Translations under genes and position numbers: made by a program
Shown here: piece by piece, positions 8,309-16,606 of the stretch
Layout of the letters: each line of letters begins with the position of its first letter
Numbering within the stretch: position 1 is the first letter of the stretch
Notes under the pieces: generated by a model
The model's database searches: none
What the model was told of the DNA's origin: nothing
What the model saw: only the letters and a program-made list of their open reading frames with translations
Source of the DNA: JAUSIF01 sp963711595
GTDB lineage: Bacteria; Pseudomonadota; Alphaproteobacteria; Rhizobiales; Xanthobacteraceae
Reading direction: 5' to 3'
DNA: 64,000 nucleotides
Assembly (NCBI GenBank): GCA_963711595.1
Contig: CAVQER010000001.1
Location: 673,256 to 737,255, forward strand

Positions 8309-9250
8309 TCACCCGATCAGCGGCTCGGCGAGCAGCAGCGCAAACAGCAAGAACAGATACAGGATCGAAAAACCGAACAGGCGGTAGGCGGCGCGGTCCG
8401 CCGCCGCGCCGGTCCGATTGCGATAGACGTCGAGCGCAAACGCAATGAGTGCGATGCCGAGCAGCGCGGCCGCGACGCCGTAAATCATGCCGGCAAAGCC
8501 GAACGCGGTCGGCGCGACGGCGAGCGGCGCCAGCATCACCGAATAAATCAGAATCTGCCTGCGCGTTTCCGAACCGCCGGCGACAACGGGCAGCATCGGC
8601 ACGCCGGCACGGGCGTATTCGTCTTGCTTGACGAGCGCGAGCGCCCAGAAGTGCGGCGGCGTCCAGAAGAAGATAATCAGGAAAAGAAGCACGCTCTCGA
8701 GTCCGATCGAACCCGTGGCGGCGGCCCAGCCGATCATGGGCGGGAACGCCCCGGCCGCGCCGCCGATCACAATGTTCTGCGGCGTCCAGCGCTTCAGCCA
8801 CATCGTGTAGATCACCGCATAGAAGAAGATCGTGAACGCGAGCAACGCGGCGGCGAGCAGGCCGACGAACAGCCCGAGCATCAGCACCGAGGCGATCGAC
8901 AACAGCAAGCCGAACGAAAGCGCCTCGCTCGGCGCGACGCGGCCCGCCGGAATGGGACGGCGCGCGGTGCGCGACATGCGAGCGTCTATGTCGGCGTCCC
9001 ACCACATGTTCAGTGCGCCCGCCGCACCGGCACCGATCGCAATGCACAGGAGTGCCGTGAAAGCGAGCACCGGATGCAATTCGGCCGGTGCGCGCACGAG
9101 GCCGACGAGCGCCGTGAACACGACGAGCGACATCACGCGCGGCTTCAGCAGCTCGAAGTAATCACGAACCTCCGCGAAGTCGGCAAGCCGGTCCGCGGCG
9201 GGAGCCACGGCGGCGCGCTCGTTCATCAAAGGCTCGGTCACAAACGACAT
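8309..9250 (-). CDS. ctaB: Protoheme IX farnesyltransferase (heme O synthase)
   Basis: 313 residues with about nine membrane helices, UbiA superfamily. It transfers the farnesyl group to heme b, giving heme O, the precursor of heme a of the aa3 oxidase. The first Asp-rich prenyl-diphosphate motif 'NMWWDADIDARMSRTARRP' is at about residues 80-100 and the second conserved loop 'YTMWLKRWTPQNIVIGG' at about 145-160. The product lies between ctaD and the coxF/ctaG pair and is separated from ctaD by 95 bases. Confidence 0.97.
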   Translation of the reverse strand: MSFVTEPLMNERAAVAPAADRLADFAEVRDYFELLKPRVMSLVVFTALVGLVRAPAELHPVLAFTALLCIAIGAGAAGALNMWWDADIDARMSRTARRPIPAGRVAPSEALSFGLLLSIASVLMLGLFVGLLAAALLAFTIFFYAVIYTMWLKRWTPQNIVIGGAAGAFPPMIGWAAATGSIGLESVLLFLIIFFWTPPHFWALALVKQDEYARAGVPMLPVVAGGSETRRQILIYSVMLAPLAVAPTAFGFAGMIYGVAAALLGIALIAFALDVYRNRTGAAADRAAYRLFGFSILYLFLLFALLLAEPLIG

Positions 9251-9345
9251 GGCTCGGGATCACTCCCGGAGGCGCATCGGCGCCTCGTTTGAACGGCGAC
9301 CGGCGGGACATGCCCGCAGGCCGCATTCGACCGGCTCATCCGGCC

Positions 9346-10947
9346 TTACTTGATCCGCGGCAACACCTCAAAGGTATGGAACGGCGGCGGCGAAGAAACC
9401 GTCCATTCGAGCGTCGTCGCGCCGACGCCCCACGGATTGTCGGCTGCGTGTTGTTTCCGCACGAACGCATGAATGATCACGACGAAGAACACGACCAGCC
9501 CAAGCGCGGAGATGTACGAGCCGATCGAGGAGATCAGGTTCCAGCCGTAGAAGGCATCCGGGTAATCGACGTAGCGGCGCGGCATGCCGGCGAGACCGGA
9601 GAAGTGCTGCGGGAAGAAGACCACGTTCACGCCGATGAAGGTCAGCCAGAAGTGCAGCTTCGCGAGCGGCTCCGAGTAATTATAGCCGGTCATCTTCGGG
9701 AACCAGTAGTACCAGCCGCAGAAGATGCCGAAGGTCGCGCCGAGCGACATCGTGTAGTGGAAGTGGGCGACGACGTAATACGTGTCGTGCAGCGCCCGAT
9801 CGATGCCGGCGTTGGACAGCACGACGCCGGTGACACCGCCCAGCGTGAACAGGAAGATGAATCCGATCGCCCACAGCATCGGCGTCGCGAAGCGGATCGA
9901 ACCGCCCCACATGGTCGCGATCCAGGAGAAGATCTTGATGCCGGTCGGCACGGCGATGACCATCGTCGCCGCCATGAAGTAGGCCTGGGCGCCGGCGCTC
10001 ATGCCGACCGTGTACATGTGGTGCGCCCACACGACGAAGCCGATGACGCCGATCGCGACCATGGCGTAGGCCATGCCGAGATAGCCGAACACCGGTTTGC
10101 GCGAGAACGTGGCGACGACCTGGCTGACGATGCCGAAGGCCGGCAGCACCAGGATGTAAACCTCAGGGTGGCCGAAGAACCAGAACAGGTGTTGGAACAG
10201 CACCGGATCGCCGCCGCCCTGCGGATCGAAGAAGGTCGTGCCGAAGTTGCGATCGGTCAGCAGCATCGTGATCGCGCCCGCGAGCACCGGCAGCGCGAGC
10301 AACAGCAGGAACGCCGTCACGAGCACGGACCAGACGAACAGCGGCATCTTGTGCAGCGTCATGCCGGGCGCGCGCATATTGAAGATCGTCGTAATGAAAT
10401 TGATGGCGCCGAGGATCGACGACGCGCCGGCGAGATGCAGTGCAAAGATCGCGAGATCCATCGCCGGTCCGGGATGGCCGGCGGTCGAAGAAAGCGGCGG
10501 ATATGCGGTCCAGCCGCCGCCGAAGCCGGTGCCGCCGGGCGGCCCTTCGACGAACAGCGACATCACCAGAAGGATGAACGCCGCGGCGAGAAACCAGAAC
10601 GAGATGTTGTTCATGCGCGGGAACGCCATGTCAGGCGCACCGATCATCAGTGGCACGAACCAATTTCCGAAACCGCCGATCAACGCCGGCATGATCATGA
10701 AGAACACCATGATCAATCCGTGTGCGGTCACGAACGAATTGAACGTGTGGGGATTGGTGAAGAACTGCATGCCGGGCTCTTGCAGCTCAAGCCGCATGCC
10801 GACCGAAAGCGCGCCGCCGACCGTGCCCGCGATGATCGCGGAGATCAGGTACAGCGTGCCGATGTCCTTGTGGTTCGTCGAATAGAGCCAACGACGCCAT
10901 CCGTAAGGTGTGTGGTGGTCGTCGTGGGCCGCTGCCGCATAAGCCAT
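9346..10947 (-). CDS. ctaD: Cytochrome c oxidase subunit I (aa3-type)
   Basis: 533 residues, twelve membrane helices. The catalytic subunit that reduces O2 and pumps protons. 'GHPEVYILVLPAFGIVSQ' near residue 258 carries the CuB histidine-tyrosine pair, 'WAHHMYTVGM' near residue 307 the other two CuB histidines, 'VVAHFHYTMSLG' the heme a3 and heme a ligands, and 'HLAGASSILGAINFITT' the K/D-channel helix region. The tyrosine and glutamate pattern matches the A1 class (mitochondrial-like). It is 31 bases downstream of ctaC. Confidence 0.98.
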   Translation of the reverse strand: MAYAAAAHDDHHTPYGWRRWLYSTNHKDIGTLYLISAIIAGTVGGALSVGMRLELQEPGMQFFTNPHTFNSFVTAHGLIMVFFMIMPALIGGFGNWFVPLMIGAPDMAFPRMNNISFWFLAAAFILLVMSLFVEGPPGGTGFGGGWTAYPPLSSTAGHPGPAMDLAIFALHLAGASSILGAINFITTIFNMRAPGMTLHKMPLFVWSVLVTAFLLLLALPVLAGAITMLLTDRNFGTTFFDPQGGGDPVLFQHLFWFFGHPEVYILVLPAFGIVSQVVATFSRKPVFGYLGMAYAMVAIGVIGFVVWAHHMYTVGMSAGAQAYFMAATMVIAVPTGIKIFSWIATMWGGSIRFATPMLWAIGFIFLFTLGGVTGVVLSNAGIDRALHDTYYVVAHFHYTMSLGATFGIFCGWYYWFPKMTGYNYSEPLAKLHFWLTFIGVNVVFFPQHFSGLAGMPRRYVDYPDAFYGWNLISSIGSYISALGLVVFFVVIIHAFVRKQHAADNPWGVGATTLEWTVSSPPPFHTFEVLPRIK

Positions 10948-10978
10948 GATCTACCTCGTTCCTAACCGAACGCGACCG

Positions 10979-11836
10979 TCAACGCTGCGCTTCGGCCATG
11001 ACCACCGGGTTCTCGACCGGGGTCGTCGCGTATTTCTTTTTCGCGTCGGCGAGCCACGCATTGAACTGCTGCTCGTTCACTACACGCACAGCGATCGGCA
11101 TGAATGCGTGATTGCGACCGCACAATTCCGAGCACTGGCCGTAGTAGACGCCCTCGCGCGTCGCCTTGAACCACGTTTCATTCAGGCGGCCCGGAACAGC
11201 GTCGGTCTTGATGCCGAACGACGGAACCGCGAAGGCGTGAATGATGCCCTCGGCCGTCACCTGCATGCGCACGATCTTGTTCACCGGAACGACCATCTCG
11301 TTGTCGACGGCAAGCAAACGCGGCTGATCCGGCTTGAGATCCTTGTCGGCGATCATCGTGCTGTCGAACTGGAACCCTTGGTCCGGATATTCGTAGGTCC
11401 AGGTCCACTGAGCCGTGCCGATCGCCTTCACCGTCAGATCCGACTTGGGAATTTCCAGCTGATCGAACAAGAGGCGGAATGATGGAATCGCGATGACAAC
11501 CAGGATGAGCGCCGGGATTACGGTCCAGGCGACTTCAAGCGCGGTGTTGTGCGTCGTGCGCGAAGGATTGGGATTGGCGCGCTCGTTGAAGCGAATGATT
11601 ATGATCAACAGCAGCGCCAGCACGAAGACGGTGATCACCGCTGAGATGATGGTGACGAAGATGTGGAAGTCGTGGATTGCCGTCATGATCGGGGTAACGG
11701 AGGTCTGAAAGTCCATCTGCCAGGGCGACGGCTGGCCGGTACCCGCATGCGCTGGTCCTGCGAGATTTAAGAAGCATGACAGGGCCATCGCCGCGCCGGC
11801 CGCAATCGCGCGCAAGCCAAAGGATTTTTGCGTCAT
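10979..11836 (-). CDS. ctaC: Cytochrome c oxidase subunit II (CuA subunit)
   Basis: 285 residues from ATG 11836; an in-frame ATG at 11878 would add 14 residues before the signal peptide. A signal sequence ('GLRAIAAGAAMALSCFLNLAGPAHA') is followed by two membrane helices (about 48-72 and 90-112) and the periplasmic cupredoxin domain with 'TAQWTWTYEYPDQGFQFDS' (electron entry tryptophan) and the CuA motif 'CSELCGRNHAFMPI' near residue 232. It receives electrons from cytochrome c. It is the first gene of the oxidase operon, so the promoter should lie in 11837-12194. Confidence 0.97.
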   Translation of the reverse strand: MTQKSFGLRAIAAGAAMALSCFLNLAGPAHAGTGQPSPWQMDFQTSVTPIMTAIHDFHIFVTIISAVITVFVLALLLIIIIRFNERANPNPSRTTHNTALEVAWTVIPALILVVIAIPSFRLLFDQLEIPKSDLTVKAIGTAQWTWTYEYPDQGFQFDSTMIADKDLKPDQPRLLAVDNEMVVPVNKIVRMQVTAEGIIHAFAVPSFGIKTDAVPGRLNETWFKATREGVYYGQCSELCGRNHAFMPIAVRVVNEQQFNAWLADAKKKYATTPVENPVVMAEAQR

Positions 11837-12194
11837 CGTGTCGATCTCTCTCCTGGGCCGAAGGCGAGAAAGCGGCATGCCGAAGCCGCATCCATCGGGT
11901 CCAAACTAACATTTCGTGCTCGGCCCCGGAACGAAACGCTCGGCGGCGTGTTGCCGCGCGCCCGGATTCGGCTCGATCACGGACCTCTAGGGTCCCCGCC
12001 CACGGACGACAAGCCCCCTGCACCGCAACGCAATGGCAACGCAGCTTTTTTGCCGATTCGACGTGCTGGAAAGGCACTGCCAGCATGGCATGTGCGCTGC
12101 AATCTTGACATCAACTCCGGGCGTTGTACCCCCGGGTTTCATTGCGGACGGCGGCGGGCAACCGCGAGCGATTCGCGGACCGGGAGATAGTTTC
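11837..12194. other. Intergenic region between divergent ctaC and ialB-like genes
   Basis: About 358 bases without a convincing gene; it must hold the promoters of the oxidase operon (minus) and of the IalB-like gene (plus). A TTGACA hexamer at 12105-12110 points towards the IalB-like gene, but no good -10 box follows at 16-18 bases. Small open frames run through the region but lack conserved-looking sequence. No strong repeat or hairpin was found. Confidence 0.4.
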
Positions 12195-12695
12195 ATGGCA
12201 CGCTTTCGCCTCGGCGCTTTGGCACTGGCTGCCGCGCTGTCGACCCTCAGCGTCGAGGTTTCGGCGCAGGGCGTCGTGCGGTCCGTGCATGGCGACTGGC
12301 AGATCCGCTGCGACACCCCTCCCGGCGCGCAGTCCGAGCAGTGTGCCCTGATCCAAAGTGTGACCGCGGAAGACCGACCGAATGTCGGGCTCACGGTGAT
12401 CGTGCTGAAGACCGCCGATCAGAAAAGCCGGTTGATGCGGGTGCTGGCGCCGCTCGGCGTGCTGCTTCCCTCCGGCCTCGGACTCAAGATCGATCAGACG
12501 GACGTGGGCCGCGCCGGGTTCGTGCGCTGCTTGCCGAACGGGTGCGTTGCCGAAGTCGTCATGGACGACAAACTGGTCGGTCAATTGAAAAGCGGCCAGC
12601 AGGCGACTTTCATCATCTTCCAGACACCCGAGGAAGGCATCGGCATTCCACTGAGCCTGTCCGGTTTCGGCGCGGGCTTCGACAAGCTTCCCTAA
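12195..12695 (+). CDS. Invasion-associated locus B (IalB) family secreted protein
   Basis: 166 residues from ATG 12195 (the frame extends upstream but only the part from here looks like protein of this family). A signal peptide ends near 'LSVEVSAQG'. The mature part begins 'VVRSVHGDWQIRCDTPPGAQSEQCALIQSV' with two conserved cysteines, and has a later pair in 'RCLPNGCVAEVVMDD', as in IalB-type proteins. IalB was named in Bartonella, where it affects erythrocyte entry, but the family is common in non-pathogenic Hyphomicrobiales, where the role is unknown. A strong hairpin follows 37 bases after the stop. Confidence 0.85.
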   Translation: MARFRLGALALAAALSTLSVEVSAQGVVRSVHGDWQIRCDTPPGAQSEQCALIQSVTAEDRPNVGLTVIVLKTADQKSRLMRVLAPLGVLLPSGLGLKIDQTDVGRAGFVRCLPNGCVAEVVMDDKLVGQLKSGQQATFIIFQTPEEGIGIPLSLSGFGAGFDKLP

Positions 12696-12732
12696 TCCTG
12701 AACCGCTCGAGTTCTTCCGCACAAATGAGAAT

Positions 12733-12759
12733 GCGCCCGTCGGGGGGACCGACGGGCGC
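12733..12759. terminator. Perfect 11-bp GC hairpin between convergent genes
   Basis: GCGCCCGTCGG, five-base loop, CCGACGGGCGC: a perfect 11-bp stem without a T-run on either side. It lies between the ends of the IalB-like gene (plus) and the DUF1127 gene (minus), so it could terminate or protect both transcripts. The missing U-tract makes a classical intrinsic terminator uncertain. Confidence 0.55.
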
Positions 12760-12801
12760 AGGTACGGCAGCCGGGGGAGTGGGTATGGGCCGCCGGAGAG
12801 A

Positions 12802-13137
12802 TCAGGAAACCAGGCGAATGTCAGCGCGCGTGACCGCGGCCCGCGGCTTGCGACCCGGGACGCGGCGCCGGGGACGAACTTCGCCCACATGACCGGCAAG
12901 CAGCTCAGTCGGATCGCGGTAAATCGGCTCCGACGCGGCGTTGCGTAGGTCGCTGCGATCGAGCCCGATGTCTTTCAACATGCGGTCGTCGCTACGCGCG
13001 AGCTGGCGCAGTACCCGGCGGCCTTCGTAAGCGCGAGCAATCCCCTCCACGCCACGGGTGATCCACTGGAAAACGCCGCCGAAGGGCAGCGCGAAAGATT
13101 GGCGCTCCGCTTCCCGGCAGTCGGAGAAGGTGTTCAT
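12802..13137 (-). CDS. DUF1127 domain protein
   Basis: 111 residues. The central part 'RARRVLRQLARSDDRMLKDIGLDRSDLRN'-like region (about residues 40-68) is the DUF1127 (YjiS-like) domain, an Arg-rich small domain whose hallmark is 'L..L.D..L.DIGL.R.D'. The C-terminal 40 residues are basic and not part of the domain. Short DUF1127 proteins in Agrobacterium and Rhodobacter bind RNA and influence phosphate and C1 metabolism; whether this longer one does so is inference. It is divergent from a LysR-type regulator, an arrangement seen repeatedly for this family, so the neighbour is its likely regulator. Confidence 0.85.
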   Translation of the reverse strand: MNTFSDCREAERQSFALPFGGVFQWITRGVEGIARAYEGRRVLRQLARSDDRMLKDIGLDRSDLRNAASEPIYRDPTELLAGHVGEVRPRRRVPGRKPRAAVTRADIRLVS

Positions 13138-13237
13138 GGCAAAGCTCCTTCAATTCGGCCGGGCAGAGTCGACTGCGTTCGCGCGCGGGATGCCCGTGCG
13201 CGGCCGAAATCACCCGGAGTGATTCATGTGCTGTCCG

Positions 13238-13267
13238 ATATATGCACCTCGACCATTGATAAGTGAA
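13238..13267 (-). promoter_or_regulatory. Possible sigma-70-type promoter of the DUF1127 gene
   Basis: On the minus strand: TTCACT (13267-13262), an 18-base spacer, then ATATAT (13243-13238), which would give a leader of about 95 bases before the DUF1127 start at 13137. The region is also visibly AT-rich compared with its surroundings. Assigned by eye. Confidence 0.3.
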
Positions 13268-13287
13268 ACGAATGTTTTTAATCTGAT

Positions 13288-13299
13288 CCATAAGTATGG
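13288..13299. promoter_or_regulatory. Short palindrome in the divergent DUF1127-lysR region
   Basis: CCATAAGTATGG has perfect 5-bp arms (CCATA/TATGG) around AG. LysR-type regulators commonly bind such interrupted palindromes between themselves and a divergent target. It overlaps the first possible ATG of the regulator (13296), which is one argument for starting that gene at 13326. Confidence 0.25.
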
Positions 13300-13325
13300 G
13301 TGATGAAGCCAGCTCGGAGCCACGA

Positions 13326-14201
13326 ATGACAGCCCTTCTCGATATCGATCAGCTGCGCACGTTCGTCGTGATCGCTGAAACCGGGAGCTTCACCCGAGCT
13401 GCCGAAGTCGTGCACAAAACGCAGTCCGCTGTGTCGATGCAGATGAAGCGGCTCGAGGAGCGGATCGGCAAGCCGGTGTTCGAGCGCGACGGGCGCGCGT
13501 CGCGCCTCACGGAGGATGGCGAGCGGCTACTCGACTACGCGCGTCGCATCGTGAAGCTCAACTCGGAAGCGCTTTCGACCGTTGCCGGCACCGGCCTCAC
13601 CGGCAGTGTGCGTCTTGGCGTGCCGGACGACTATGCCGACCGGTACTTGCCGGAAATCATGGCGCGGTTCGCACGCAGCCATCCGGACGTCGAGCTGACC
13701 GTTCTCTGCGAACCCACGGTCGAGCTTGTCGATCGCATCGACCGCGCCGAACTGGATCTCGCCATCATCACGCACAAGGCAGCAAACCGTCCGAGCGAGG
13801 TGATCCGACGCGAACGCTTGCTTTGGGTCTCGTCGAGCCGGCACTCGACGCACCTCGAGGAGCCCCTGCCCCTCGCGCTTTCGCGCAACACCTGTGCGTG
13901 GCGGCGGGCGGCCGTTCCGCGTCTCGACGAGATCGGACGCGCTTATCGAATCTTGTACAGCAGCGGAAATTCCGCAGCCCTCAGCGCAGCAGTGCTTGCC
14001 GGCCTTGCGGTTTCGGCGTTTCCAGAATCGGCATTGCGGCCGGGGATGCGCGTGCTCGGACCTGCGGAAAACTTCCCTCCCCTGCCGGCGTTCGACATTG
14101 GGTTGCTGCGCAATCAGCACGAACCGTCGGCGCTCGCCGACGCGCTCGCGAACCACATCGTTCAGGGCCTCGACAATCTCGCCGATGCGGCGGCGGAGTG
14201 A
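13326..14201 (+). CDS. LysR-type transcriptional regulator
   Basis: 291 residues from ATG 13326, preceded by CGGAG at 8-12 bases; an ATG at 13296 has no clear ribosome site. The N-terminal winged helix-turn-helix reads 'LDIDQLRTFVVIAETGSFTRAAEVVHKTQSAVSMQMKRLEERIGKPVFERDGR' in family order (about residues 5-60), followed by the LysR substrate-binding domain ('GSVRLGVPDDYADRYLPEIMARFARSHPDVEL'). The effector is not predictable. Divergent position suggests control of the DUF1127 gene and autoregulation. Confidence 0.9.
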   Translation: MTALLDIDQLRTFVVIAETGSFTRAAEVVHKTQSAVSMQMKRLEERIGKPVFERDGRASRLTEDGERLLDYARRIVKLNSEALSTVAGTGLTGSVRLGVPDDYADRYLPEIMARFARSHPDVELTVLCEPTVELVDRIDRAELDLAIITHKAANRPSEVIRRERLLWVSSSRHSTHLEEPLPLALSRNTCAWRRAAVPRLDEIGRAYRILYSSGNSAALSAAVLAGLAVSAFPESALRPGMRVLGPAENFPPLPAFDIGLLRNQHEPSALADALANHIVQGLDNLADAAAE

Positions 14202-14208
14202 CGCACGA

Positions 14209-15135
14209 TCATTTGCTCGTTGCCGCCGATTGAGGCGCCGACAGGACGACAACGTTTCCAATCAGCACGAAGAACACGCCTACAGCGGCAGAGAACGTCC
14301 ATCCGTAGTTCTCGAAGAACGTGGACATGGCGAGCGCCACAACCGGTATGAGGACCGTTGAATAGCTCGCGCGGCCAGCCCCGACGCGGCCGAGGAGCGT
14401 AAGATACGCAGCAAAGCCGATAACGGTCGACGGTATCGCAAGCCACACGATCGAGAGCAGATAGCGCGCGCTCCACTCGACCACGAACGCTTCATTTCGC
14501 ACCAGAGCGATCGCCGCGAACCACAGCGTCCCGTACAACATGCCCCAGGAGTTCGCTGCAAGGACGGGCAGACCGCTTCGCTGATAAGCGGCGGAGAACA
14601 TATTGCCGGTACAGAAGAAGATTGTCGCAGCGAGACCGAGAGCGAGGCCGAGCACAGTGTCGCTGCTTGCCTCTACGGCTACGATTTCCGGGCCGAACAG
14701 CAGCGCCACGCCCCCTACGCCCAGCACGGCGCCGAGCAGGACCCGCGGCTCGGGGATTTTCCGAGTGATCACCGCAGCCAGCAATGGATTGATCACGGAC
14801 GCGAGCGAAAAGACGACGGCGATCAAGCCCGAGGTCAGATAGAAGCCGCTGTAATACGCCGCGGCGAAATTGAACGAGAACAGGAGTGCGCCGAGCAGCA
14901 CGAAGCGCGCATGGTCGGCCGCGCCAAACCGCATCCGATGACCTGCGAAAAAGAGCCAAGCGAACATGATCGCGCTCGCTATAGCGAAGCGCCACACGCC
15001 CGATACTTCCGGCGCAACCTCGCCCAGTTGCAAGTGGAGCGGTAGGAAGCTTGAACCCCAGACAAGCGACACCGTGGCGAAGAGCGCAAGGTCCGTGCGA
15101 CCGAGCGCCGAGCGCCCTTTCAGGAATCCGAACAC
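14209..15135 (-). CDS. EamA/DMT family transporter
   Basis: 308 residues with ten hydrophobic segments arranged as two EamA repeats ('LALFATVSLVWGSSFLPLHLQLGEV' opens repeat one; 'GLALGLAATIFFCTGNMFSAAYQ' opens repeat two). Members of the drug/metabolite transporter superfamily in the inner membrane usually export amino acids or related metabolites. Substrate unknown. It is 9 bases downstream of gshA and converges with the LysR gene; operon membership with gshA is possible but says little on substrate. Confidence 0.88.
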   Translation of the reverse strand: MFGFLKGRSALGRTDLALFATVSLVWGSSFLPLHLQLGEVAPEVSGVWRFAIASAIMFAWLFFAGHRMRFGAADHARFVLLGALLFSFNFAAAYYSGFYLTSGLIAVVFSLASVINPLLAAVITRKIPEPRVLLGAVLGVGGVALLFGPEIVAVEASSDTVLGLALGLAATIFFCTGNMFSAAYQRSGLPVLAANSWGMLYGTLWFAAIALVRNEAFVVEWSARYLLSIVWLAIPSTVIGFAAYLTLLGRVGAGRASYSTVLIPVVALAMSTFFENYGWTFSAAVGVFFVLIGNVVVLSAPQSAATSK

Positions 15136-15144
15136 GAAGACGTC

Positions 15145-16515
15145 CTAGTAAGCGAGCGCGGTGAAAACAGGATCGACCGAACCGCGCCAATCGCCGTGGA
15201 ATTTGGCGAGCAATTCATCGGCGGGTGTCTGGCCGCGCTCGACCAGTGCCTCGAGCGGCACCAGGAAATGGCTCTCGTCGCGACCGGAGCGGTCGAGCCG
15301 GCGGCGGCGTACCAACCCTGTGCGGGCAAGCGACACGAACTCGCGCGCGAGCCCGCGTACCTTGTCGCCACGAATTTCCGCGTTGAGGCCCAGGCGCGGA
15401 ACATCGTCGCGCAGTTTCTGCCGCTCCTCCGCTGTCCAGTCCTTCACGAGATCCCATGCCGCATCGAGCGCGTTGTCATCGTAGAGAACTCCGGCCCATA
15501 GCGCCGGCAGTGCGCACAGCCGTGCCGAAGGTCCGCTGTCGGCGCCGCGCATCTCGAGATACCGCTTGAGACGCACCTCGGGAAACGCGGTGGTGAGATG
15601 ATTTGCCCAATCGGAGATCGTCGGACGCTCACCATGGACCGATGCAAGCTTGCCCGCCATGAAATCGCGGAACGATTGGCCTGCCACATCGACGTAGCGA
15701 TCGCCCCGTTTCAGAAAATACATCGGCACATCGAGCGCGTAATCGACCCAGCGCTCAAATCCCATTCCTTGTTCGAATGCCCAGGGCAGCATTCCGGTGC
15801 GATCGGGATCCGTGTCGCGCCAGATCTCGGAGCGATACGATAGAAACCCGTTTGGCCTCCCCTCCGTGAACGGCGAGTTCGCGAACAGCGCAGTGACGAC
15901 AGGCTGCCAGGCAAGACCGACGCGCAGCTTCTTCACCATGTCGGCTTCCGACGAAAAATCGAGATTCACCTGCACGGTGCAGGTCCGGAACATCATGTCG
16001 AGACCGAGCTGGCCGACCTTCGGCATGTAGGCCGCCATGATCCTATAGCGACCCTTCGGCATCGCCGGCGTTTCTGGGCGCGTCCATTTCGGGCTCATGC
16101 CGATGCCGAGGAAGCCGACGCCGATCGGCGTCGCCACTTCGCGTAGCTGGGCGAGATGCGCATGGATCTCTCCGCAGGTCTGATGCACGGTCTCGACGGG
16201 AGCGCCGGACAATTCGAACTGACCGCCGGGCTCCAGCGTAATCGCGCCGCCTCCGGTGACGTCGGCGAGACCAATGATGTACTCGCCCTCCATGATCGGC
16301 TCCCAGCCGAGCAAATGGCGCATTCCATCGAGCAACGCGCGGATGCCGCGGCGGCCCTCATAGGGCACCGGCGCGTGTCCGGAGAGAGTGAAGGGAAGCT
16401 TCTCGTGTTCAGTGCCGATGCGAAAATCGGCAGGCTGCTTCGCCCCCGCGGCGATCCACGCCACGAGCTCGTCACGCGACTCGATCGGCGTGAGGTCGAT
16501 TTGGTCGCGGGCCAT
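15145..16515 (-). CDS. gshA: Glutamate-cysteine ligase
   Basis: 456 residues from ATG 16515 ('MARDQIDLTPIESRDELVAWIAAG'); an ATG at 16569 would add 18 unlikely residues. This is the proteobacterial/plant-type glutamate-cysteine ligase (GCS2 superfamily), first step of glutathione synthesis: ATP-dependent joining of glutamate to cysteine. Hallmarks: 'RIGTEHEKLPF' (metal/ATP glutamates), 'GGAITLEPGGQFELSGAP', 'MFRTCTVQVNLDFSSEADM' and 'KRYLEMRGADSGP'. Its place beside rsmE in the reverse orientation to ubiA is the common arrangement in Bradyrhizobium relatives. Confidence 0.95.
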   Translation of the reverse strand: MARDQIDLTPIESRDELVAWIAAGAKQPADFRIGTEHEKLPFTLSGHAPVPYEGRRGIRALLDGMRHLLGWEPIMEGEYIIGLADVTGGGAITLEPGGQFELSGAPVETVHQTCGEIHAHLAQLREVATPIGVGFLGIGMSPKWTRPETPAMPKGRYRIMAAYMPKVGQLGLDMMFRTCTVQVNLDFSSEADMVKKLRVGLAWQPVVTALFANSPFTEGRPNGFLSYRSEIWRDTDPDRTGMLPWAFEQGMGFERWVDYALDVPMYFLKRGDRYVDVAGQSFRDFMAGKLASVHGERPTISDWANHLTTAFPEVRLKRYLEMRGADSGPSARLCALPALWAGVLYDDNALDAAWDLVKDWTAEERQKLRDDVPRLGLNAEIRGDKVRGLAREFVSLARTGLVRRRRLDRSGRDESHFLVPLEALVERGQTPADELLAKFHGDWRGSVDPVFTALAY

Positions 16516-16606
16516 GCGAGGAAGCGCTCCGGGGGTGGGCGGGGTAACCGGGCGCGGGACGATACACAAGCCGGGGCGTCAGGGAAATTCGACGTAGTGC
16601 CCTCGC

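Noticed and set aside
9289..10965. Long open frame (558 codons) on the plus strand opposite ctaD
   Set aside because: It mirrors ctaD codon for codon; high-GC antisense frames are commonly open, and the predicted protein is Arg/His/Glu-rich with no motif.
12105..12135. TTGACA promoter for the IalB-like gene
   Set aside because: No -10 hexamer at a normal distance; kept only as a remark in the intergenic entry.
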